The notes beneath the pieces were generated by a model. It saw only the letters and a program-made list of their open reading frames with translations. It was not told where the DNA came from and made no database searches. Below, one piece after another: positions 6,428 through 12,283 of a DNA stretch of 12,283 nucleotides. This stretch comes from Thermodesulfobacteriota bacterium (lineage in GTDB: Bacteria > Desulfobacterota_D > UBA1144 > Nemesobacterales > UBA2774). The position numbers and the translations under genes were made by a program. Position 1 is the first letter of the stretch; every line of letters starts with the position of its first letter. Where the stretch lies: assembly GCA_039028315.1 (NCBI GenBank), contig JBCCIH010000048.1, positions 1 through 12,283 of the forward strand, given 5' to 3'.

Positions 6428-6457
6428 TAATTAAACCCCGGTGCCCCAAAAAATCAA
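6428..6457 (-). promoter_or_regulatory. Candidate promoter giving a nearly leaderless mRNA for the 5713-6420 gene
   Basis: On the minus strand TTGATT (6457-6452) and TAATTA (6433-6428) are 18 bases apart, and the -10-like box ends seven bases before ATG 6420. The -10 lacks the final T of the consensus, so this is weaker than the similar sites before the glycosyltransferase genes. Confidence 0.25.
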
Positions 6458-6474
6458 TATTTAGCTCAATTATT

Positions 6475-6509
6475 AAAAAGCTTTCTTACCTAGATAAATA
6501 GCCAGGTAA
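6475..6509 (-). terminator. Possible weak terminator after the acyl-CoA dehydrogenase gene
   Basis: On the minus strand TTACCT and AGGTAA (6509-6504 and 6491-6486) form a six-pair stem around a 12-base loop, followed after six bases by a run of five T (6479-6475). The stem is short and the T-run is separated, so read-through into the downstream gene is plausible. Confidence 0.3.
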
Positions 6510-6516
6510 TTTGTAA

Positions 6517-7728
6517 TTATCGTCCGAATATCTCGCGGGCTATGACCATCTTATGTATCTCATTTGAGCCCTCGTAAATCTCGCCGACTTTGGAGTCTCG
6601 GTATATCTCCTCAACTTTATATGTAGAGCCGTCGTGCCCAAGCTCCACCATGAGCCCATAGCCTCCGAAAATCTGAACAGCATCTCTTGCCATATCAACT
6701 GCAAGTTTTGAGCCGTACGACTTTGCGCCGGAGGATTCAAGTATCGGGAATTTATTGCCACCGTCAATTTGAAGCCCGCTCTTTACATATAAGTTCCTGG
6801 CATTTTCGATCTCGACAGCTCGCTCTGCCATTAGAAACTGCCAGTGCTGAAACTGGCTGATGGGTTTGCCGAACGCTCGTCTTTCTTTCATATAGGCGGC
6901 GCTTTCGTCAAAAGCAGACTGGGCCATTCCCACACCTGATGCGCCGATTCCAGTTCTACCATACATAAGAGCTCTTAAGCATACTTTTAGCCCATCACCT
7001 TCTTCGCCAATTAAGTTTTCCTTAGGCACTCTGACTTTATCAAAATATATGTCGTAAGTAAGCTCCCCACGGTTTCCTAGTTTTTTGTCAGGCTCGCTTG
7101 TAGAGACTCCCTTTGATTTCATATCAATTACCAGCATGCAGCTCTTCCCATTTAAGTCTAGTAACGTGGCCGTAAAGTCAGCAATGCCGGCGTTTGTTAT
7201 GTAGCGCTTTTGGCCGGATACAATATAGCCGCCCCTGGTTTTAGTAGCTTTGGTGATAAGAGACTCTGATCTGACGTCTGATCCAGACTGCGGCTCTGTC
7301 ATTGCGAATGCACCGATTGCCTCACATTCCATAAGCGGCTTTAAGTAATTGCGCTTTATATAGCTGGAACCCTGTGCGACGCTTACTCCGGCAAGAAGAA
7401 AGTGTGCGTTTACGGCTCCTGAGAAGCTGGCGCTTATATAGGCAAGCTCTTCTGCCAAAGTTGCTGCTGCGCATGCAGGGTACTTAAGGCCAAGACCGCC
7501 GTCGCCCTTTTTATGAGGCACCTTAAAGAACCCTTTTTTTGCCATAGATCTAAAAAGCTCCATTGGAAAATTCTCATTGCTCTCTCTTCGCTGTCCTAAT
7601 TCATATGCGATCGGAAAAAGCTCTTTCTCAGCAAAGGACCTGAATTTTTTTCTGAACTTTAAGGTTTCATCCGGAACATAGTCATTATTGTAGAGCGTCT
7701 CGCTCATTCTTGGGGGCAGGTTTCTCAT
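6517..7728 (-). CDS. Acyl-CoA dehydrogenase
   Basis: This FAD-dependent enzyme introduces a trans-2,3 double bond into an acyl-CoA thioester and passes electrons to electron-transfer flavoprotein. The 403-residue product has standard family length and order. An N-terminal helical domain runs to ~140. The flavin/substrate strand region follows with FAMTEPQSGSD (141-151) and YITNAG (176-181). Then come RRAFGKPISQFQ (283-294) contacting FAD, QIFGGYG (352-358), and IYEGSNEI (384-391) with the likely catalytic base Glu386. Chain-length preference cannot be read from this. One oddity is the segment between GGYG and YRD, which is several residues longer than usual (VELGHDGSTYKVEEI, about 361-375). 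TAGGAG six bases before ATG 7728 supports the start. It is divergent from the glycosyltransferase genes and has no beta-oxidation partner in the window. Confidence 0.95.
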   Translation of the reverse strand: MRNLPPRMSETLYNNDYVPDETLKFRKKFRSFAEKELFPIAYELGQRRESNENFPMELFRSMAKKGFFKVPHKKGDGGLGLKYPACAAATLAEELAYISASFSGAVNAHFLLAGVSVAQGSSYIKRNYLKPLMECEAIGAFAMTEPQSGSDVRSESLITKATKTRGGYIVSGQKRYITNAGIADFTATLLDLNGKSCMLVIDMKSKGVSTSEPDKKLGNRGELTYDIYFDKVRVPKENLIGEEGDGLKVCLRALMYGRTGIGASGVGMAQSAFDESAAYMKERRAFGKPISQFQHWQFLMAERAVEIENARNLYVKSGLQIDGGNKFPILESSGAKSYGSKLAVDMARDAVQIFGGYGLMVELGHDGSTYKVEEIYRDSKVGEIYEGSNEIHKMVIAREIFGR

Positions 7729-7876
7729 AGTTTTCTCCTAATCATCATCTTAAATCTTAATATATCAGCAATCTCAAAGGATGTGGAGACTTTCAAAGAA
7801 TATATTCATTAAAGTTCTTTAATTGAAAAAAGATATAGAGCCTTTGTGTTATTTATCAACTAATGTTAAATTGTAG

Positions 7877-7905
7877 TTGCTAATAGATGGCTAATTAATT
7901 AATGT
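7877..7905 (+). promoter_or_regulatory. Candidate promoter for leaderless mRNA of the first glycosyltransferase
   Basis: TTGCTA (7877-7882) and TAATGT (7900-7905) are 17 bases apart. The -10-like box ends six bases before ATG 7912, so transcription would begin at or next to the A of the ATG. No Shine-Dalgarno sequence precedes the ATG, and an in-frame TAA at 7900 excludes a start further upstream. It lies in the 183-base divergent gap shared with the acyl-CoA dehydrogenase gene; an alternative upstream pair TTGAAA (7823-7828)/TGTTAT (7847-7852) also exists. Confidence 0.4.
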
Positions 7906-7911
7906 GTTAAT

Positions 7912-9411
7912 ATGCAGTCTAAATTATATTTAATTCTCATCTTATTACTAGCACTTTTTCTAAGATGCTTTGATCTGTCTAATAATCCTCCCGAATTAAA
8001 TTCCGATGAACTTATTAACTTTGCATCAGCGCACAGCATAGTCGAAACTGGAGCAGATTTACACGGAAAACTATTACCATATTTTACTGATAAAGCCGTC
8101 GAAATGAGGCCGCCAATCTATGGATATGCAACTTTAGTTTCAACTTTAATTATGGGTGAAAACACTAGTTCCATCAGAGCACCAGCGGTTTTTTTTGGGT
8201 TATTATCGATATTTGCTGTCTATCTGCTAGGTATGGAGTTTTTCAGAGATAGAAGAGCTGCCCTTATGGCAGCATTTTTGATGACAATTGTTCCTTGGCA
8301 CATACACTTCTCGAGAGTAGGTTGGGAGCCCGCATCTTTTCTGCCATTCTTGCTTTTTTCAATTTACTTTTTTCTTCATGGAGTAAATAGTAGTAAAAGA
8401 ACTTTAGTCGCACTCTCTTTTGCTCTCTTCACTCTCACTATATATACCTATCATGCAGCCCCGCTTTATGCATTTTTATTTTTATTCTCACTCTTTTTGC
8501 TTAATTTTAGATATTTCATAAAAGAAAAAAAGCTCTTTGTGATTTGCATATTGATAGCGGCGATATTGGCTATTCCATATATATGGACTGCCAGTACTGA
8601 ATATCTAATGTATGCAAGAGCAAAAAGTATTAACACATTTAAAGACGGCTTAAATACTGAGTCAATTTCCTTGTTCGCTTCAAACTATATAAGTCATTTT
8701 GGTCTGGAATATCTATTTATCTCCGGAGATCCGAACCTGAAATTTGTTTCTGGTGCTGGAGTTTTGTATTGGATAATGTTGCCCTTGATATTATTTGGAG
8801 TCATTGGCCTTTGGTTCTGCGATTTGCCAAGAAAACACAAGATTCTCATTGTTATCTGGATATTGATTTATCCACTTGCGGGGTCACTGACTAATGATGG
8901 AGTTCCTCATGCTGCTAGAACTCTTGTAGGATCGGCAATGTTTTGCCTTCTAAGCGGTTTTGGATATAGCGTTATCTATAGGTTTGTTATATCGCATACA
9001 GAACTAACCGCCTTGGACTATGTTTTTTCAGTATCTATAGTGTTCATATCACTATTATCTCTGGGATACTTCGCAAACTTTTATTACTTTCACTATCCAA
9101 ATGCTTCATATTTACATTGGGACTACGGTCAAAAACAGATTTTTTCAAATATTCAACAATTAGAGCACGAATATAAACTAGCTTGTATGGGAAATTTAAA
9201 TCATCCGAATAATCGCCAACTGCTTTATTACTATTTAAGGGACTCAAAATTGGATATAACCAAGAATCTAGATGATTCTAGATGCCGAGAAAGTGGGACA
9301 ATAATTGTTCAGAAGCACTACGAGCCTAGAATAGATAGATCAATGCAGTTGGTTGACATAGTTAAAGGCCCTGATGAAAAAGCTCTATACCACATTTATG
9401 TGATTGAATAA
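7912..9411 (+). CDS. GT-C fold membrane glycosyltransferase (PMT/ArnT-like), paralog 1
   Basis: The 499-residue integral membrane protein has about twelve hydrophobic segments. In the first external loop PPELNSDELINF carries the Asp-Glu pair (32-33) typical of the catalytic loop in GT-C enzymes of the dolichyl-phosphate-mannose/ArnT (PMT_2) type. RPPIYGY (~66) and the basic-aromatic HIHFSRVGWEP stretch (~133-143) are also typical. These enzymes move a sugar from a polyprenyl-phosphate donor to a lipid, glycan or protein on the outer face of the inner membrane; donor and acceptor here are unknown. A ~105-residue soluble tail contains two Cys (425 and 458), conserved in the neighbouring paralog and able to form a periplasmic disulfide. 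No Shine-Dalgarno sequence precedes the ATG. The gene is followed 91 bases later by a close paralog. Confidence 0.85.
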   Translation: MQSKLYLILILLLALFLRCFDLSNNPPELNSDELINFASAHSIVETGADLHGKLLPYFTDKAVEMRPPIYGYATLVSTLIMGENTSSIRAPAVFFGLLSIFAVYLLGMEFFRDRRAALMAAFLMTIVPWHIHFSRVGWEPASFLPFLLFSIYFFLHGVNSSKRTLVALSFALFTLTIYTYHAAPLYAFLFLFSLFLLNFRYFIKEKKLFVICILIAAILAIPYIWTASTEYLMYARAKSINTFKDGLNTESISLFASNYISHFGLEYLFISGDPNLKFVSGAGVLYWIMLPLILFGVIGLWFCDLPRKHKILIVIWILIYPLAGSLTNDGVPHAARTLVGSAMFCLLSGFGYSVIYRFVISHTELTALDYVFSVSIVFISLLSLGYFANFYYFHYPNASYLHWDYGQKQIFSNIQQLEHEYKLACMGNLNHPNNRQLLYYYLRDSKLDITKNLDDSRCRESGTIIVQKHYEPRIDRSMQLVDIVKGPDEKALYHIYVIE

Positions 9412-9452
9412 ATTTTATATATAGCCCAGATAAAGCATAATAAAACAACTTT

Positions 9453-9480
9453 TAGATAATCAATTCTGCTTGATTATCTA
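9453..9480. repeat. Perfect 11-bp inverted repeat overlapping the promoter of paralog 2
   Basis: TAGATAATCAA (9453-9463) and TTGATTATCTA (9470-9480) are perfect reverse complements around a six-base TTCTGC loop. The right arm contains TTGATT, the candidate -35 of the next gene. No T-run follows, so an intrinsic terminator is unlikely. An operator or an RNA hairpin at the end of the first transcript are the alternatives. Confidence 0.75.
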
Positions 9481-9496
9481 TCTAAATCCATATAAT
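9470..9496 (+). promoter_or_regulatory. Candidate promoter for leaderless mRNA of the second glycosyltransferase
   Basis: A perfect TATAAT (9491-9496) ends six bases before ATG 9503. TTGATT (9470-9475) is the best -35, with a short 15-base spacer. There is no Shine-Dalgarno sequence. The arrangement mirrors that before the first glycosyltransferase and would start transcription at the ATG. Confidence 0.5.
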
Positions 9497-9502
9497 AGTA
9501 CA

Positions 9503-11020
9503 ATGCTAAATGCCAAGAGAGACTATGTTTATCTGTTTGGAATCCTGCTGCTGGCGCTATTTCTAAGGACTTATGACCTCTCGAATAATCCCCCGGAGCT
9601 CTTTTTAGATGAGCTTATAAACTATGTATCAGCCAGGGATATAATAGAAAAAGGCGGTGATCTTTACGGGCAGGTTGGAATATATTTTACCGACCGGGTT
9701 ATTGAACACCGGCCTCCGGTATATGGATACACTTCATATTTAGCATCATTGATAGTTGGTGAGAACGCATGGGCTATTAGGGGTCCAGCGGTTTTTTACG
9801 GCTTAATTTCAATAATTGCAGTATTTCTTCTTGCGCTTGAGCTTTTTAGGGATAGAAGGGCCGCTCTTATGGCAGCTTTTTTCATGGCCATAATTCCCTG
9901 GCATATTCACTTTTCAAGGGTAGGGTGGGAACCTGCTTCATTTCTGCCCTTTCTACTATTTTCAACATATTTCTTTTTATACGGTGTTAATAATAATAAA
10001 AAAAGCCTGGTTGTCTTATCATTTGCTCTTTTCTCGCTGACAAACTATACCTATCACACGGCCCCGCTTTTTGCGTTTTTATTTTTGCTGACCCTATTTT
10101 TAACTAATATTAAATATTTCCTAAAAGACAAGAAGCTGCTATCCATATGTATATTGGTTGCTGGTGTTTTGGTAATTCCATATTTGTGGGAAGCAAGCAC
10201 TGAATACCATATGCTAAAGAGAGCTAGAGGCATCTATATCTTCAGTGAAGGCTTTGGTGCAGGTACGCTCATAACATTTGCGAAAACCTACTTAAGCCAC
10301 ATTAGCCCTAATTTTTTATTCATATATGGTGATCCTTTTCCAAGGTACGGCGCCTGGACAGGAGGTCTGCTCCATTTGATAATGTTCCCGTTTATAGTAT
10401 TTGGAATAGTAGGGCTCATATTTTCTGACTTGGAAAGAAGATATAGAATATTTCTTCTTGTATGGCTTTTAATATTCCCGCTTGCAGTGGCATTGACTAA
10501 TGATTGGGGAATGCCTCATTCGGCGAGGGTTCTACCAGGCGCTCCTATATTATGCCTTTTAAGCGGCTTTGGTTTTGTGCTTGCCTATCAACATATTAAA
10601 TCAGAAAAGCCAAATTCTATATATCCAAAGGCATTAGTTCTTGGAGTAATACTATTATCTCTTGTTTCGTTGGGATATTTTTCCAGGGACTACTACGGAG
10701 ATTATCCAAAAAGAAGTTATCAGTTTTGGGAGTACGGAAACAAAGAGATTTTCTCTATAATTAAACCCGTTCAGCACAAATATAAGAGGGCTTGTCTGCT
10801 TAATTTAAACCTCGCAAGTCAAAAACCAATTCTTGCATACTATATGCCGGAATCTAATCTAGAGATTATCCGCGGTATCGATGATCCAAGGTGTTTGGAA
10901 AGGGGAAGCATAATAGTGCAGTCAGCACGGAAAAAAGAAATACATACAGAGCTTTCCATACTTGGAGAGGTCAAAGACCCTGACGGATATACTTTATATT
11001 TAGTGCAAGCTGTTGAGTAG
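9503..11020 (+). CDS. GT-C fold membrane glycosyltransferase (PMT/ArnT-like), paralog 2
   Basis: This 505-residue protein is collinear with the preceding gene over its whole length, and more than half of the residues look identical by eye. Shared blocks include ALFLR-x-x-DLSNNPPEL, FRDRRAALMAAF and PWHIHFSRVGWEPASF. The catalytic-loop Asp-Glu is at 36-37. It has about twelve membrane segments and the same C-terminal soluble tail with paired Cys (431 and 464, identical C-x32-C spacing). The role is as for paralog 1: lipid-linked sugar transfer in the inner membrane, substrate unknown. The start is ATG 9503 because homology to paralog 1 begins just after it; a TTG at 9470 would add 11 residues without homology and lies inside the inverted repeat. 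Differences in the first external loop and the central loop (~250-290) suggest a different acceptor or sugar. It converges on the TPR gene with 37 bases between. Confidence 0.86.
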   Translation: MLNAKRDYVYLFGILLLALFLRTYDLSNNPPELFLDELINYVSARDIIEKGGDLYGQVGIYFTDRVIEHRPPVYGYTSYLASLIVGENAWAIRGPAVFYGLISIIAVFLLALELFRDRRAALMAAFFMAIIPWHIHFSRVGWEPASFLPFLLFSTYFFLYGVNNNKKSLVVLSFALFSLTNYTYHTAPLFAFLFLLTLFLTNIKYFLKDKKLLSICILVAGVLVIPYLWEASTEYHMLKRARGIYIFSEGFGAGTLITFAKTYLSHISPNFLFIYGDPFPRYGAWTGGLLHLIMFPFIVFGIVGLIFSDLERRYRIFLLVWLLIFPLAVALTNDWGMPHSARVLPGAPILCLLSGFGFVLAYQHIKSEKPNSIYPKALVLGVILLSLVSLGYFSRDYYGDYPKRSYQFWEYGNKEIFSIIKPVQHKYKRACLLNLNLASQKPILAYYMPESNLEIIRGIDDPRCLERGSIIVQSARKKEIHTELSILGEVKDPDGYTLYLVQAVE

Positions 11021-11057
11021 TCTCAATACTCTATTAATCTGCTTAAATAATGCAATA

Positions 11058-12179
11058 TTATTTGCAATACTTATTTAGGATTACCGTTGCCTGCGTATAG
11101 CCCATATCAATAGATTTTTGAAGGTCTTTACAGCCCGACTCCTTTTTGTCTAAGAGTACTTTTGTGTAGCCAGCGCCGTAGAATCCGAGCGGGTTTTCGG
11201 GCTCAAGATCTATAAGCATCGTAAAGTCAGAAAGCGCTCCCTGAAAGTCATCTGAGACTGCTTTGGCTCTGCCCCTTGCGTGATAGCCTTTCGCAAATCT
11301 CTTGTCTAACTCTATTGCTTTGTCAAAGTTTTCAATAGACTCAGGAAATTTCTGTAAATTGTAGTATGTTAGCCCAATGTTGTAATAGCCTAGTGAGAAA
11401 TCAGGGTCAAGCTCAACTGTTTTTTGATAATCTACAAGAGCCTCTTCATATTTTTTTTGCTTAGCTTTTACATTGCCCCTGTTGTTATAGGCAATGGCGT
11501 TGTTCGGATTAAGCTCAATAGCTTTATCATAGTCGGCCTGTGCCCCTGTTAGATCCTTACTTCTATCCTTTGCATTGGCTCGGTTAAAATATGCCATAGT
11601 CAAATTAGGCTCCATCTCAATTGCCTTATCAAACTGTTTTATTGCTTCTTTGAAATTTCCTTCTTCACTTTCTGAATTTCCGAGGTTGTTATAAGCCATA
11701 GCTAATTTCGGATCAATCTCTATTGCTTTTTGATAATCGGCAATAGCGCCTTTAATATCACCTAGGTCCTTTTTAGTAGTGCCTCTGTTGTTATATGCTA
11801 TAGCAAATTTAGGGTCTAAAACGATTGCCTTTGTATAATCCTCTATTGCACCTTTTTTATCCCCAATGTCGTCTTTAATATTCGCTCTTTGGTTATATGC
11901 GTTTGCCTCTTCATATTCAAGCTCAATAGCTTTATTAAAATCTGCAAGTGCGGCATCGTAATCCCCCATGTTCCCTTTTACCACAGCTCTGTTGTAGTAG
12001 GCTTCGGCTAAATTCTCATCTTTTTCAATTGCCTTATCATAATCTGAGATAGCTCCCTTCGTATCTCCAGAAAGGGCCTTGTCGTTTCCTTTGTCCACAT
12101 AATTAGCCGCAGACTGAGAATGCGCCGTAATAGGAACTAAAAATAGAAACATTATTAAAATTGCGCAAATAAATTTCAT
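11058..12179 (-). CDS. Exported TPR-repeat protein
   Basis: The 373-residue product has a short signal peptide (MKF, hydrophobic 4-18, likely cleavage near AHS/SQS, about residue 22). It is followed by nine 34-residue tetratricopeptide repeats from residue ~25 and a degenerate tenth. Each repeat has the TPR helix pair signature AY-x-NRG-x-x-K-x-x-x-GD-x-x-GAI-x-DY-x-KAIE-x-DP, giving an unbroken superhelical scaffold that probably binds other proteins in the periplasm. The last ~25 residues (GCKDLQKSID...KYCK) contain two Cys that may form a disulfide. Partner and process are unknown. The start is supported by AAGGAG five bases before the ATG. The repeats give a 102-base periodicity across the gene. 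A second gene whose end resembles this C-terminus lies immediately upstream. Confidence 0.92.
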   Translation of the reverse strand: MKFICAILIMFLFLVPITAHSQSAANYVDKGNDKALSGDTKGAISDYDKAIEKDENLAEAYYNRAVVKGNMGDYDAALADFNKAIELEYEEANAYNQRANIKDDIGDKKGAIEDYTKAIVLDPKFAIAYNNRGTTKKDLGDIKGAIADYQKAIEIDPKLAMAYNNLGNSESEEGNFKEAIKQFDKAIEMEPNLTMAYFNRANAKDRSKDLTGAQADYDKAIELNPNNAIAYNNRGNVKAKQKKYEEALVDYQKTVELDPDFSLGYYNIGLTYYNLQKFPESIENFDKAIELDKRFAKGYHARGRAKAVSDDFQGALSDFTMLIDLEPENPLGFYGAGYTKVLLDKKESGCKDLQKSIDMGYTQATVILNKYCK

Positions 12180-12224
12180 AAAATTCTCCTTATGTATATG
12201 TAATATGAATTTTTAATTAGTGAA

Positions 12225-12251
12225 AGTATATCGGATAGATGCTAATTGCAA
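12225..12251 (-). promoter_or_regulatory. Candidate promoter of the TPR gene
   Basis: On the minus strand TTGCAA (12251-12246) and TATACT (12230-12225) are 15 bases apart, with a leader of about 40 bases carrying the AAGGAG ribosome binding site. The spacer is shorter than ideal. The -35 overlaps the last codons of the upstream partial gene. Confidence 0.35.
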
Positions 12252-12283
12252 TACTGATTTATATATTCTTTGGCTTTTTCGTA
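12242..12283 (-). CDS. C-terminal end of an upstream gene, possibly a second TPR protein (partial)
   Basis: On the minus strand the last 42 bases read as an open frame, YEKAKEYINQYCN followed by TAG (12244-12242), entering from beyond the window. The ending is like that of the TPR gene 62 bases downstream (ATVILNKYCK): an amphipathic helix, then a Tyr-Cys pair one residue before the stop. A tandem paralog is plausible, but thirteen residues are too few to be sure, and the frame could be open by chance. Confidence 0.4.
   Translation of the reverse strand, partial: YEKAKEYINQYCN

Noticed and set aside
9470..9502. TTG at 9470 as start of the second glycosyltransferase
   Set aside because: It lies in the inverted repeat, adds 11 residues with no counterpart in the paralog, and has no ribosome binding site.
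11018..11063. AT-only hairpin AAATAAT/ATTATTT between the convergent glycosyltransferase and TPR genes as a terminator
   Set aside because: The stem has no G-C pairs, there is no T-run, and it overlaps the TPR stop codon.

Overview
The window looks like chromosomal DNA of an AT-rich Gram-negative bacterium. The cell-envelope evidence is direct: a lipoprotein with an N-terminal Cys just inside the window, an outer-membrane beta-barrel, several exported proteins with Sec signal peptides, and a beta-propeller protein with an IPTL-CTERM sorting tail. IPTL-CTERM plus YVTN repeats, Cys-rich secreted proteins and an acyl-CoA dehydrogenase would suit an environmental lineage such as Desulfobacterota-like bacteria or Candidatus Dadabacteria. 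That placement is inference and nothing here proves it. No CRISPR array, transposase, tRNA, rRNA, phage gene or recognisable defence system is visible.

Layout. Positions 1-1437 (+) hold a lipoprotein cut by the left edge; it has a Ser/Thr-rich amphipathic segment resembling the stem of leukocidin/hemolysin toxins and an eight-Cys tail. A small exported chorismate mutase (1459-1800, -) converges on it. A perfect 32-bp tandem duplication (1829-1892) lies in the divergent promoter region before a seven-bladed YVTN beta-propeller protein with IPTL-CTERM anchor (1956-3017, +). Next on + come a class I SAM methyltransferase (3224-4045), an outer-membrane barrel of the MetA/neuromedin-U-like family (4144-5106) and a secreted protein with 19 cysteines (5168-5611). 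A strong bidirectional terminator (5641-5678) separates these from a conserved methyltransferase-like protein (5713-6420, -) and an acyl-CoA dehydrogenase (6517-7728, -). Two tandem paralogous GT-C membrane glycosyltransferases follow on + (7912-9411 and 9503-11020). An exported ten-repeat TPR protein (11058-12179, -) closes the window. The last 42 bases encode the C-terminus of another minus-strand protein that ends much like the TPR protein.

How the genes relate. There is no obvious single pathway or long operon. The common theme is the cell surface: most products are exported, lipid-anchored or membrane-embedded. Most genes have their own ribosome binding site and a plausible promoter. The two glycosyltransferases, and less clearly the 5713-6420 methyltransferase, have no Shine-Dalgarno sequence. 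Instead they have -10-like boxes about 6-7 bases before the ATG, which suggests leaderless mRNAs.

Most worth following up: the leukocidin-like lipoprotein, the exported chorismate mutase with a complete active site, and the glycosyltransferase pair with an 11-bp inverted repeat over the second gene's promoter. The 32-bp duplication and the leaderless starts also merit a check. None of these is demonstrably a new system from sequence alone.
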